Source: Pararhizobium arenae (GTDB lineage: Bacteria > Pseudomonadota > Alphaproteobacteria > Rhizobiales > Rhizobiaceae). From it: a stretch of 64,000 nucleotides of DNA. Shown here piece by piece: positions 46,444 to 55,056 of this stretch; positions within the stretch are counted from its first letter, which is position 1, and the number at the start of each line of letters is the position of its first letter. Location: NCBI RefSeq assembly GCF_001931685.1, contig NZ_MOOY01000003.1, positions 412,419-476,418 of the forward strand, written 5' to 3'. The notes below the pieces were generated by a model. The model was not told where the DNA came from and ran no database searches. It was given only the letters and a program-made list of their open reading frames with translations. Made by a program: the position numbers and the translations under genes.

Positions 46444-46662
46444 GTGACGGTGCGACACACATACCAGATAGATTTGTCATGCCCTCGTTGTGGAGCTGAA
46501 GGTCGCGCCGACGTTGCACAGGTTGAAAAAGCATACACCAACAAGCTCGACTTCCTCGTCGATCGCGTGAGCAAGGGCTTTTATGTATCCAGGCTCACGA
46601 ACTCCCCGGCAACCACCGAAATTCGGTGCGGGCGTTGCGGCACCGTCGCGGCTCAGCAGTAG
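46444..46662 (+). CDS. Small zinc-ribbon protein, 72 aa
   Basis: Two CxxC knuckles (SCPRCGAE near residue 13 and RCGRCGTV near residue 63) enclose about 45 residues with DVAQVEKAYTNKLDFLVDRVSKGFYVSR. This arrangement fits a single zinc ribbon, perhaps binding RNA or a protein partner. Start is GTG at 46444 or the GTG two codons on, with GGAG just before. It follows tRNA-Ser by 130 bases and may share its transcript. Function unknown. Confidence 0.65.
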   Translation: MTVRHTYQIDLSCPRCGAEGRADVAQVEKAYTNKLDFLVDRVSKGFYVSRLTNSPATTEIRCGRCGTVAAQQ

Positions 46663-46718
46663 ACAATTTCCCTCTTGATCGGCGGCTGCGCCCATCTTCC
46701 GAAGTCGGAACGCGTCAA

Positions 46719-46748
46719 CAAAAAAAGCCCCCGCTGACGCGGGAGCTT
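46719..46748 (-). terminator. Terminator of the caspase-Sel1 gene
   Basis: On the minus strand AAGCTCCCGC-GTCA-GCGGGGGCTT is followed by TTTTTTTGTTG, a good intrinsic terminator about 90 bases beyond the caspase-like gene stop. Confidence 0.75.
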
Positions 46749-46836
46749 GTGGCTTTATTCTATCGGGGACACCAGACGTTTAATCTGATTTGAGCGCACC
46801 CACATCCTTGGAATTTTTAGGGAAACGATGCCGGTT

Positions 46837-49059
46837 TCACCCTTTTTGTGCCAGCCGGTCTATGGCGGCCTGGGTCGAGGCCCCGAAATCGCCGTCCAGA
46901 GGGCCGCTGTAGAAACCTCTTTCTTTCAGGAGCGCCTGGAACTCGCGACGGAATTCGGCGGTGAAATTGTCGGGCTTGGTGCGAACTTCGTCGAGCTTGC
47001 CCTGATCGCCCCCCTCGATGCTGGCCGCCGCCCAGCGCACGGCCTCTCTCGGGTCGGGCTTGGTGCCGAGGCCGAAGTCGTAGAGGCGGCTGAGGCCCCC
47101 CATGGCATAGGCGCTGCCGGCATTGGCGGCCATCTCGTACCAGTTGCGCGCCTGCTCGTAGTCCTGCGGCACGCCGTTTCCGACATCGTAGAACCAGCCG
47201 AGCAGCGCCATCGAATAGGCGTCGCCGACATTGGCGGCCTTCTCGTACCATTTCTTCGCCTCTGCATAGTCCTGCGCCGTACCGAGCCCGTTCTGATAGG
47301 CCCAGCCAAGCGAGGACATCGCATTGGCATCGCCACCGTCGGCTGCCTTCAGGTACCACTGGAGCGATTGCGCATAGTCCTGCTTCACGCCCTTGCCTTC
47401 ACGGTAGAACCAGCCGAGGGTCGCCATGGCATTGGCATAGCCTTGCGCGGCGGACGCCTCGTAAAGCCGCCGGGACTGCTCAAAATCCTGCGGCACGCCG
47501 CCGTAGCCTTCGCGGTACAGCCAGCCAAGCGAGGCCTGGGCGTAGGCGTTGCCAGCGTCCGCGGCCTGTTCGAACATGCGCTTGCCGGCGTCGATATCGA
47601 CCGGACCGTCGGTGCCGTAGATCGAAAACCAGGCGAGATTGGTCAGGGCGTACATGTTGCCGCCATCGACGGCCTTCTGGTAGGTGCGCCGCGCCTCGGC
47701 ATAGTTTCGGCCGGCGTCATAGGCGCGGCCGAGCATGTTGACGAGCATCATGTCGTCAGGGTTTTCGTTGACGGCCTGGGCGCAGGCCGTCAGAGCCCGC
47801 TCCGAATCGATCTTCAGGAAGTTGACGCCCAGGAACCCGGGCATGGACTGCGGTTCGCCGGCGAGCAGGTAGCAGTCGCGCGAGGCCTGCGTGTCCTTGC
47901 CGGTCTGCGAGATGTTCAGGCCTTTTTTCGGCTCGAGTGCCGCGATCTGCTGTTCAGCCTCACTCTTGTGCTTGCTGTCGGGATAGCGCTCGAGGAAACG
48001 GGTGAGGGCGGCCGCATCCGTCGATTGCTTCAGCGCTTCCCAGGCGATTTCGTCGGGACTGGTGGTGGCGGTGGCTGCTGCCTCGTCCAGAAGCCTCAGC
48101 TTCTTCTCTGCCAGCATCTTGTAGACAGGGTCGCTGCCATGCTTTTCCAGGAAGACCTCGATCAGTTCCTTGTCGGCGAGATCGCGGATGTTCTGCCAGT
48201 CGGCCGCAGCGGCGGACTGGCCGTTCGGCGACACCTGCTGCTGGCTGTCGGTGGTGACGTTGATATTGATTTCCTTGATGTTCAGGAAAATCTGCGCCCC
48301 GCCAAGCGAGCCATAGACGAACGGCTCCTGTTCCCGGTTGGTGACTTCGACCACCTCGTCGCGCACCTTGCCAAGCGCGATGCGAACATCCACGCCCGGC
48401 TCTGTCAGATATTTGGAGAGTGCAGTCGCGAAAGGGCTGTTCTTGCCTTCGCCGTCCATCGCAACGGTGCCCGCCTTGGAGGCGAAGGCGATGAGCAGGT
48501 CGGCGGCTTCCGGCTCGACACGGGCAAGACCGCGGCTGACGGCGCGGGTGGAAATCGAGCGGGTCATGGATTGCTCGAAAGGATTGTTGCGGCAGGCGTC
48601 GAGGATCACCAGCTTCAGCCGTTTTGCGCCTTCCAGCGAGCGCTGCACGCGGTCGAGCGGGATCGCCTCGTCCTCCACATCCTTGTCGCTCTTCAGGGTG
48701 ACATCGACCGGCAGAAGGAAGTTCTCGCCGTTCATCTCCATGCCGTGGCCGGAATAGTAGATGATCGCCACTTCCGCGCCGGCCGCCATATCCTCGAAAT
48801 CGCGCAATGCCCGAACCATCGCGCCGCGCGTCACGTCGTGAACCGTGGTGACGCTGTCGAACCCCGCCTGCTCGAAAGCCGCCTTCATGAGCTCGACATC
48901 GTTGGCGGGATTGTTGAGCTGCGAGGTCGCCTGGTATTTCTGATTGCCGATCAGCAGGGCAACGCGGGCGGCGGCCTCGGCCACGCCATACTGACATACC
49001 AGAACCGAAAGACACAGCACGACTGTCCGCAGGCTTCGCGGCACAAGCGATTTCAACAT
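46837..49059 (-). CDS. Caspase-like peptidase with Sel1 repeats and peptidoglycan-binding end
   Basis: A 740-residue exported multidomain protein. Signal peptide (LRTVVLCLSVLVCQYGVAEA), then a C14 caspase domain starting RVALLIGNQKYQATSQLNNPANDV with catalytic His105 in YYSGHGME and Cys156 in DACRNNPF. A linker with helical repeats follows (330-450), then at least six Sel1 repeats (residues ~500-680; motif A-x-A-x-x-x-L-G-W-x-Y-x-x-G-x-G-V-x-Q-D), and a C-terminal peptidoglycan-binding-like segment LKERGFYSGPLDGDFGASTQAAID. Both catalytic residues are kept. Such orthocaspase proteins probably act in envelope proteolysis. GGAGGGAG precedes the ATG. It is monocistronic. Confidence 0.9.
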   Translation of the reverse strand: MLKSLVPRSLRTVVLCLSVLVCQYGVAEAAARVALLIGNQKYQATSQLNNPANDVELMKAAFEQAGFDSVTTVHDVTRGAMVRALRDFEDMAAGAEVAIIYYSGHGMEMNGENFLLPVDVTLKSDKDVEDEAIPLDRVQRSLEGAKRLKLVILDACRNNPFEQSMTRSISTRAVSRGLARVEPEAADLLIAFASKAGTVAMDGEGKNSPFATALSKYLTEPGVDVRIALGKVRDEVVEVTNREQEPFVYGSLGGAQIFLNIKEININVTTDSQQQVSPNGQSAAAADWQNIRDLADKELIEVFLEKHGSDPVYKMLAEKKLRLLDEAAATATTSPDEIAWEALKQSTDAAALTRFLERYPDSKHKSEAEQQIAALEPKKGLNISQTGKDTQASRDCYLLAGEPQSMPGFLGVNFLKIDSERALTACAQAVNENPDDMMLVNMLGRAYDAGRNYAEARRTYQKAVDGGNMYALTNLAWFSIYGTDGPVDIDAGKRMFEQAADAGNAYAQASLGWLYREGYGGVPQDFEQSRRLYEASAAQGYANAMATLGWFYREGKGVKQDYAQSLQWYLKAADGGDANAMSSLGWAYQNGLGTAQDYAEAKKWYEKAANVGDAYSMALLGWFYDVGNGVPQDYEQARNWYEMAANAGSAYAMGGLSRLYDFGLGTKPDPREAVRWAAASIEGGDQGKLDEVRTKPDNFTAEFRREFQALLKERGFYSGPLDGDFGASTQAAIDRLAQKG

Positions 49060-49340
49060 GCTTCTCCCTCCGCCATCAGGCCCGCTCGCGGACGCGAGGA
49101 AAGGGCTGCATGGCATTCCCGTCATGGGCGGTCCGGCCGCCCATGTTTTTCAGGAAGTATTACGTATGGGAGAGGCGGTTTCAATGTAGCTCGCTGTGGA
49201 TTTTTTGCTTGGTTGAATGGCGTTACACGCGCCGCACAAGTTCAACGCAAGCAAGGCCGTGGAAACTTCGGGAAAATTTGAAATCGGTGACAGGGCATTT
49301 GACCCCGTCCGGGTCTGCCGCGGATTTCAGGGAGTTTCAA

Positions 49341-49697
49341 ATGTCTATGCGCATGCATATGGCCGAGCCCCGGCCGGGTGAACTGACGACCACCCACAAG
49401 CATTTCTATGTCGAGCGGCCTTGCCGCATCCTGATCATCGGCGAGCATCTGAAGGCGAAGACCAGATACAACTGCCTTCTGCGGCATATCTCGATTGGCG
49501 GCGCCATGCTCGATTTCAACCCGAATATCCCGCTGCCGAAAAATTTCTTCCTGGAGATCGAAGGCTTCAAGGAAGAGATCGGCTGCACCCAGGTTCACCG
49601 TCTGGGAACCGAGCTTGGCGTGCGCTTCAACATGCTGTTGTCGCAGGAATTCATCCGCCGACTGATCCGCAGTGCGTTCCAAAGCAGCGGTATTTAA
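49341..49697 (+). CDS. PilZ-like domain protein, 118 aa
   Basis: A single-domain protein with beta-barrel pattern: ERPCRILIIGEHLKAKTRYNCLLRHISIGGAML, then IPLPKNFFLEIEG and GVRFNML. PilZ domains bind cyclic di-GMP through R-x-x-x-R and D/N-x-S-x-x-G. Here the first is RPCR (one residue short) and the second reads HISIGG, so binding is doubtful. GGGAG precedes the ATG. It is the first of two tandem paralogues. It lies divergent to the caspase-like gene. Confidence 0.7.
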   Translation: MSMRMHMAEPRPGELTTTHKHFYVERPCRILIIGEHLKAKTRYNCLLRHISIGGAMLDFNPNIPLPKNFFLEIEGFKEEIGCTQVHRLGTELGVRFNMLLSQEFIRRLIRSAFQSSGI

Positions 49698-49914
49698 CCG
49701 AAATCCTAAAATATGAACAAATCCTTTCAAGGGTTTGAAACATCCTTGTCCAATCCTGCATGAACGGCCGCTTCCGGGGAGGGAAGAAGGTCGGCGTGTC
49801 GAAGGCAGGCGGAATGAACGCCGGTGACGGCCATATCGGCTATCGAACGGCGCCGCCGCAATCACTGATGCAACCCATGTCGTGCTCGATGCAGCGGCTG
49901 GACAAGGAGGGAAG

Positions 49915-50286
49915 ATGCAGCAGGAAACGACGATGTACGCGACTGTACGTTCGAAGCTCTATGAGGAGCGTTACGAGCGTTTCAGGGTGGGGCAGGCGGG
50001 GACGCTGATGTCGGTCAGGCCGGGTCTCGCCGGGGTCTCGACACGGATATGCAAGATGCTGGAAATTTCCCGTGGCGGCGCGGTTTTTTCCGTGAACACC
50101 ACGATCGGCTTGCCGATTCACTATTATCTCTCGATCGTCGGCATCAAGAAGCGCATCGGCTGTGCCGAACTCTTTCGCAAGGAAAACCGCATCCAGGTCC
50201 ATTTTATCGCGCCGATCGATGAAGAGCTGCTCCACGAGATCGTGCGCCACGAGTTCTTCACCGGAGAAAACCAGAAAAAGCACTGA
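49915..50286 (+). CDS. PilZ-like domain protein, 123 aa (tandem paralogue)
   Basis: Similar to the preceding gene in its second half (LP-x-x-[FY][FY]-L-x-I-x-G-x-K-x-x-IGC ... E-x-[IL]-x-x-x-[IV]-R-x-x-F). The R-x-x-x-R/DxSxxG positions read RYERFR and EISRGG, again altered, so cyclic di-GMP binding cannot be assumed. AAGGAGGGAAG lies directly before the ATG, a strong ribosome site. 217 bases separate it from the first copy, without a visible terminator; they may be one transcript. Confidence 0.65.
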   Translation: MQQETTMYATVRSKLYEERYERFRVGQAGTLMSVRPGLAGVSTRICKMLEISRGGAVFSVNTTIGLPIHYYLSIVGIKKRIGCAELFRKENRIQVHFIAPIDEELLHEIVRHEFFTGENQKKH

Positions 50287-50410
50287 TGCAAGAACGAAAA
50301 CCAGGCGATAGGGACGGCCTGCCCTTAATTCTTGCGGCGGCGATTTCGGTTCGGCGATTTATGCAGTAGTGTCCGCGCCGATTTGTCCTCCTTCGGATCC
50401 GTAGAGCCAG

Positions 50411-51523
50411 ATGTCCGCCTTTTCCCGTTTCACGCCGCTTGCGGCCTCCCTTCCATCGACCGTTCCCTTTGTTGGCCCCGAGGCCATCGAGCGTCAGCGC
50501 GGCCGTCCTGTTCTGGCGCGCATCGGCGCCAATGAAAACGGCTTCGGTCCGGCGCCTTCTGTGTTGACTGCCATGGCCGAGGCGGCATCCGGCATCTGGA
50601 AATACAACGATCCCGAAAATTTCGAGCTGAAGCAGGCGCTTGCCGAACATCTCGGCATTTCCCCGTCAAACCTCGCGATCGGCGAGGGCATCGACAGCCT
50701 GCTGGGGCAGATCGTTCGCCTCATTGTCGATCCCGGAACGACCGTCGTTTCCTCGTTCGGGGCCTATCCCACCTTCAATTTCCATGTCGCCGGGCATGGC
50801 GGCCGCCTGGTTACGGTTCCTTACGTCGCCGACCGCGAAGATATGGAAGGGCTGCTTGCTGCTGTGCGCCGCGAGAACGCGCCTATCGTCTATTTCGCCA
50901 ATCCCGACAATCCGATGGGCAGCTGGTGGGATGCGCAAAGCGTTGTCGCCTTCGCGAAGGCTCTGCCGGAGACCTGCCTGCTGGTGCTGGACGAGGCCTA
51001 TGGCGAAACCGCGCCTGCCGGCTCGATCCCGCCGGTCGATGCCTTCATCGACATGCCGAACGTTGTGCGCACGCGCACCTTTTCCAAGGCCTACGGTCTG
51101 GCCGGTGCGCGTGTGGGCTATGCGATCACCACAGCGGGAACCGCTCAGGCCTTCGACAAGATCCGCAACCACTTCGGCATGAACCGCATGGCAACGGCCG
51201 GCGCGATTGCGGCCTTGAAAGATCAGGACTATCTCCGGCAGGTGCTGGATCAGATTTCCGCGTCCCGTACCCAGATTTCAATGATCGCAGATCGGAACGG
51301 ATTGAAGGCTTTGCCGTCGGCCACCAACTTCGTCGCGATCGATTGCGGCCATGATGCCGTCTACGCACGCGCCATCGTCGACAGGTTGATGGCGGATCAC
51401 GGCATATTCATTCGCATGCCGGGTGTCGCGCCGCTTAACCGCTGCATCCGTATCAGCACCGGGCCGCAAACCGACATGGCGCGTCTGGAAGAGGCCTTGC
51501 CGGCAGTGTTGAAGGCTCTCTGA
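50411..51523 (+). CDS. Class I/II PLP-dependent aminotransferase (HisC-like)
   Basis: A 370-residue fold type I aminotransferase. Substrate-side NENGFGPAP near residue 38, the PLP pocket GEGIDSLLGQIVRL, ANPDNPMGSWW, DEAYGETAP and the Schiff-base lysine in TRTFSKAYGLAGARVGYA (near residue 222), with the C-terminal Arg in CIRISTGP. The layout resembles histidinol-phosphate aminotransferase, and it may be a HisC paralogue, but the substrate is not certain. It has no his genes around it. Confidence 0.85.
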   Translation: MSAFSRFTPLAASLPSTVPFVGPEAIERQRGRPVLARIGANENGFGPAPSVLTAMAEAASGIWKYNDPENFELKQALAEHLGISPSNLAIGEGIDSLLGQIVRLIVDPGTTVVSSFGAYPTFNFHVAGHGGRLVTVPYVADREDMEGLLAAVRRENAPIVYFANPDNPMGSWWDAQSVVAFAKALPETCLLVLDEAYGETAPAGSIPPVDAFIDMPNVVRTRTFSKAYGLAGARVGYAITTAGTAQAFDKIRNHFGMNRMATAGAIAALKDQDYLRQVLDQISASRTQISMIADRNGLKALPSATNFVAIDCGHDAVYARAIVDRLMADHGIFIRMPGVAPLNRCIRISTGPQTDMARLEEALPAVLKAL

Positions 51524-51537
51524 TCCTCCAAAACCGA

Positions 51538-51580
51538 AAGCCCTTGCAGCCGGGAGGGAAACCCGTGATGGCAAGGGCTT
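51538..51580. terminator. Hairpin between convergent genes
   Basis: AAGCCCTTGC and GCAAGGGCTT pair as a 10-bp stem around a 23-base loop with an inner CGGG/CCCG stem, just after the aminotransferase stop and before the convergent mini-Sel1 gene. Confidence 0.55.
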
Positions 51581-51634
51581 GCGGGCATGAGCGCCTTCTG
51601 GAGGCAGGCGCATCGGTATTCCGGGGAGAAGATT

Positions 51635-51901
51635 TTAGTGGAGCGTCATCCATTCGCGGGCGGCGCGCAGCGCCGTCGCGAGTTCGGTCTTGCTCATCGT
51701 AGCCGCGAGGTCGGCGCGCAGCGCAGCTGCACGGTCCGAACCCTTGATGGCGGCGATGTTGAGCCATTTGTGAGCTGCGACCAGATCGATGTCGCAGCCA
51801 CGGCCGGTTGCATACATCAAGCCCATTTCGCAAAAGACGTCCGCGCGGTTTTCGCCACCCATTGCGGCATCCGAAGCATTCTGAATGTCAAAGCGTGCCA
51901 T
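51635..51901 (-). CDS. Small Sel1-repeat-like protein, 88 aa
   Basis: An 88-residue cytoplasmic protein with one Sel1/TPR-like unit: DVFCEMGLMYATGRGCDIDLVAAHKWLNIAAIKGSDRAAALRADL. The tail AREWMTLH is typical of a conserved rhizobial group of stand-alone mini-Sel1 proteins. AGGGAC precedes the ATG. Sel1 units mediate protein contacts; the partner is not known. Confidence 0.8.
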   Translation of the reverse strand: MARFDIQNASDAAMGGENRADVFCEMGLMYATGRGCDIDLVAAHKWLNIAAIKGSDRAAALRADLAATMSKTELATALRAAREWMTLH

Positions 51902-52420
51902 TTTCGTGTCCCTGTTTGCCTGGTTGGTACTTTTGTAGTCCCTGTTTTTTGAGCCTTAAGGGCCGTGCCATCTTCGTGGCTTTCGGTCCCTCAAGGTTTG
52001 TCGGCGGGGTGTGTTCCCCTGCTCGTCTTGTGGTTTTGAGTATGCCCAAGGTCTTTCAATGGCCGCTTAAAATCCATGATTAATGTGACGCAAACAAAGT
52101 TCAAATGATTGGTAAAATTGGATTTTCGTTAAACATGGAAGTCGTTTGAAAACGGGGCTTTCGGCTCAATTTTTACGAAAAGTTCAATTGTCGATTTCAA
52201 CGGAATGCTAACCACGAAAAACGGTCGCATCGCGGAGATCCACGGGCGGACCTGATTTCCAAAGTCCGTATCGAGCTTGGAACCTGCGATTTTCAACGGA
52301 AAACTCCGACTGCTTGTTTACCTTTACGTTCGCGTAAATTATCATCCCGGCATGACGGAGAGGAGCCGTCGATGACGCCAGGCGATGCCTGTGCGATCGA
52401 TCAGGGATGAAGGAGGAAAC
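51902..52420. other. Intergenic region, no gene seen
   Basis: These 519 bases lie between the divergent mini-Sel1 and DUF2147-type genes. The part from 52080 is AT-rich (TTAATGTGACG, GTTAAACATGG) and holds promoters; no coding frame or repeat is convincing. Confidence 0.5.
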
Positions 52421-52762
52421 ATGATCCGCAAAATGACATTCGCTCTTGCGCTGACGCTTGCCACTGCCTCGGCCGGCTTTGCCGCAGAACCCATTGTCGG
52501 CAACTGGAAGACCGCCAGCGGCGAAACCGCTGCGATTGCAGCCTGTGGCGGCGCCTATTGCATCACGCTCAAAACCGGCCAGCATGCCGGCAAGAAGATC
52601 GGCAGCATGTCGGGCTCTGGCGAAAGCTACACCGGCGAAATTACCGACCCTGCCAATGACAAGACCTACAGCGGTTCCGCGGCCATACAGGGGTCGTCCT
52701 TGAAGATGAAGGGCTGTGTGTTGAAGGTGCTTTGCAAGTCGCAGACCTGGACCAAGATGTAA
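52421..52762 (+). CDS. DUF2147-type small secreted protein, 113 aa
   Basis: Signal peptide MIRKMTFALALTLATASAGFA, then a short mature domain with EPIVGNWKTASGETAAIAACGGAYCITL, SYTGEITDPANDKTYSGSA and LKMKGCVLKVLCKSQTW. This matches DUF2147 (periplasmic lipocalin-like beta barrels). Four cysteines could form two disulfides. AAGGAGG precedes the ATG. A good terminator follows. Function unknown. Confidence 0.85.
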   Translation: MIRKMTFALALTLATASAGFAAEPIVGNWKTASGETAAIAACGGAYCITLKTGQHAGKKIGSMSGSGESYTGEITDPANDKTYSGSAAIQGSSLKMKGCVLKVLCKSQTWTKM

Positions 52763-52820
52763 GGTTTTGGTCTGCGTTTCAGACCCGCGCCGAGACGGAT
52801 GGGTCTGCGGGGCAACGGAT

Positions 52821-52852
52821 AAAGGCGCTTGCGACATCGCGGGCGCCTTTTT
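52821..52852 (+). terminator. Intrinsic terminator of the DUF2147-type gene
   Basis: AAAGGCGC-ttgcgacatcgcgg-GCGCCTTTTT: an 8-bp stem and T run about 60 bases past the stop. Confidence 0.85.
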
Positions 52853-53244
52853 ATTGCCTGATGGGCCGCCGAAACCTCGATCATATTGCCGAAGCGTTTC
52901 CTGCCCAGATCTGCCGCGCTGCATCAATTCTGAATGATTTTACGCATCCGTAGACGCCAGATCGGTTTTTGTTGCCGTCGGAGTGAGGCGCGGTTTGTAG
53001 GACGGCAAATGAACAATGGCAGTTGAATCGCGGCTATATATTTGTTTCAGAATGATTTTTTCATTTATCTTTTCGCCTTGCGCGCTCTGGCTAAGCGATA
53101 AGCCGGCTCGCCGGGACACCGAAGTATGAATACCGGCCTTGCGAAGATGAACGGGAGATGAACCGGAATCTCAGAAACAGTTCAGTTTGCATATGCGAAA
53201 AGGGTCTCATCGAAGTGAACCACTCGCAGAACACGGACAAAACC
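52853..53244. other. Intergenic region, no gene seen
   Basis: About 390 bases between the terminator and the next small gene. An AT-rich block at 53030-53070 (ATATATTTGTTTCAGAATGATTTTTTCATT) may be a promoter. No gene is supported. Confidence 0.45.
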
Positions 53245-53427
53245 ATGGATATCCTCGCTCGCCGCCTTACCATCATCAGCATGCTCATGGTTGTTTTTGC
53301 TCTGATGCTCGCCGCCGCAGTCAGCGCCGACACGCAGCGCCGCCGCAGCTATGCCGGGTCCATTGCCGATTGCACTGCGCACACCGCCCAGTTCTGCCAG
53401 ACCAAGCTTGCCACGGCAAAATTCTAA
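53245..53427 (+). CDS. Small membrane or exported peptide, 60 aa
   Basis: MDILARRLTIISMLMVVFALMLAAAVSA is a signal or anchor helix, followed by about 30 polar residues with two cysteines (DCTAHTAQFCQ). The ribosome site is weak (GGACA). A longer frame exists upstream to 53158 but adds a Cys/Asn-rich stretch without signal character. It may form a pair with the next small gene, 25 bases downstream. Confidence 0.45.
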   Translation: MDILARRLTIISMLMVVFALMLAAAVSADTQRRRSYAGSIADCTAHTAQFCQTKLATAKF

Positions 53428-53452
53428 CAAGATTTCTCATCGAGGGACCGCC

Positions 53453-53626
53453 ATGTCCACCTTACTGACCTCAGCCACGATCGCTTTCCGGATGTTCCTT
53501 CTGGCAACAATGCTGATGGCACCGGTGGGCGCAATGGCCTACAGCAAGGCGACGACGCTCGGCATCGGCAAGCAGGGTGCCGGTCTTGTTCTCTTCGTGA
53601 CGCTGCAGCGTCAGTCGATGAGCTGA
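53453..53626 (+). CDS. Small exported peptide, 57 aa
   Basis: MSTLLTSATIAFRMFLLATMLMAPVGAMA looks like a signal peptide with a cleavage site; the mature part YSKATTLGIGKQGAGLVLFVTLQRQSMS is short and Gly-rich. GAGGG lies 6-7 bases before the ATG. Its 3' end overlaps the end of the convergent glycosyltransferase gene by 16 bases. No family known to me. Confidence 0.45.
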   Translation: MSTLLTSATIAFRMFLLATMLMAPVGAMAYSKATTLGIGKQGAGLVLFVTLQRQSMS

Positions 53627-55056
53627 TCGGGAGATCTGTGTTCGGCTATACTCCCGTTTCTCGCCCGGAGTTGCTCCCAGTCATGATTGTACGGGTGGAT
53701 CGGTTCTTTCGAAATTGAAGCGCCAGACCCGCCAGCATCGCCTGGATCAACCTGTGGCCGCGCTGCTCGCATGGATAATGCCCTTTCTTTCCCGGACGAA
53801 CTAGGCCCGATCCTTGGATCGACAGAGCCGAAAATCTCGACAGTCTTTTGCGCAACAGACGACCAGCGATAATGATGCAACAGGCTGCTCCAGTCGCATC
53901 GTTCGCCTTTCAGCGTGCCTCGCAGAGCAACGTTGGTGATCCTGGCACTCAGTGAAGGGATGTCTCCGACGCCGTGATAGCGGCCGCTGGTAAAGCCGAG
54001 TTCGCGATGGGGCGCGATATCGCTGACGATGATCTCGCATCCATGGGCCATCGCTTCCAGCAGCACAATCGGCAGGCCTTCGTGGCTTGAGGGGAGTGCG
54101 AAAACAAGCGCGTTGGCATAAAGAGCCTCAAGCTCTTTACCTCCTCGGTAGCCGGCCATGACGACATTTGGCGCGTTCGCAGCCTTGCGCTTCAGCCAAT
54201 CCGCATATCTGGATTTGCCTTCACCGACGATCACCAATTTTAAATCGGGAATTTTTTCCACCGCGACGAAAGCGTCGATCAGATCCCCGTGCCGCTTCTC
54301 CGGAACCAGCCGGCCGACGCTCAGAATGTAAGCGCCGGGCGTTAGTCCAAGACTTTCCAGCGGGGCCAAGGAGGACAACTCCCTCGGTGCGTGAACACCG
54401 TTCGGCACGTAGATATAGTTGCGGTCGTAGCGGTTTTTGAGCGTGTCCCGGAGGGAGCGGGATACGCAGATAATGGTCGTCGCGAATTTTGACTGCATCC
54501 ATTCTCCAAGTCGCAGAGCGGCTCTGGCCACCAATCCCCATTTTTCTCGCTGATAATCCTGACCATGATGCGTTGCCACGACTGTTAAACCGAGCAAGCA
54601 CGCGATCGGCGTGACAAGGCCGGGCCCGATCCCATGGATATGGACGATGCGAGGACGCGTAATGGCTGCGTAGAAAACACACAGGAGACTATGAAGGATG
54701 GCATCCAACGCGACGATGCGGGGCGCCCAGATCGGGACGATCCTGATGGCAGCGGCCGCGTCATTGTTATCCCCAGCCGTCGGCGAGAGGGGCCTTTGAA
54801 GGCCTGTGCCGGTCTCCGTCGTGGTGTGTCCCCGCGCTAAGCCGATCCCGATGTCTTCTCCGTTCCGCTGTCCTTTGGGCTGAAACCCACCGGAGGTTTG
54901 CCGCCTGCTTCGCGCGAAATCCCGTGTTCTCACTGCAATCGCGATATTCAGTCCCTGCGCGGCCATTTCGTTCGCCAGATGCCGAACATGCGTTTCAATG
55001 CCGCCCTGTGTTGCGTGGATATGGCGAAGTCCCATCATGAATACGTCGATCTTCAT
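53611..55056 (-). CDS. Glycosyltransferase family 4 protein with low-complexity insertion
   Basis: A 481-residue GT-B enzyme. The acceptor domain starts MKIDVFMMGLRHIHATQGGIETHVRHLA; the donor domain has GRLVPEKRHGDLIDAF and the E-x7-E motif in HEGLPIVLLEAMAHG. Between about residues 49 and 102, where relatives have a short loop before RIVPIWAPR, is a Gly/Arg/Thr-rich insertion (TSGGFQPKGQRNGEDIG...). The last 60 residues are also low-complexity. GGAAG lies before the ATG. Its GC appears lower than the core genes. It is divergent from the VpsF-like gene; likely part of the same polysaccharide locus. Confidence 0.85.
   Translation of the reverse strand: MKIDVFMMGLRHIHATQGGIETHVRHLANEMAAQGLNIAIAVRTRDFARSRRQTSGGFQPKGQRNGEDIGIGLARGHTTTETGTGLQRPLSPTAGDNNDAAAAIRIVPIWAPRIVALDAILHSLLCVFYAAITRPRIVHIHGIGPGLVTPIACLLGLTVVATHHGQDYQREKWGLVARAALRLGEWMQSKFATTIICVSRSLRDTLKNRYDRNYIYVPNGVHAPRELSSLAPLESLGLTPGAYILSVGRLVPEKRHGDLIDAFVAVEKIPDLKLVIVGEGKSRYADWLKRKAANAPNVVMAGYRGGKELEALYANALVFALPSSHEGLPIVLLEAMAHGCEIIVSDIAPHRELGFTSGRYHGVGDIPSLSARITNVALRGTLKGERCDWSSLLHHYRWSSVAQKTVEIFGSVDPRIGPSSSGKERALSMRAARPQVDPGDAGGSGASISKEPIHPYNHDWEQLRARNGSIAEHRSPDQLID

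Noticed and set aside
46828-49281. 817-codon open frame on the plus strand opposite the caspase-Sel1 gene
   Set aside because: It is antisense to a clear multidomain protein with intact motifs; its His/Arg/Val-rich make-up is what GC-rich codon bias produces on the opposite strand.
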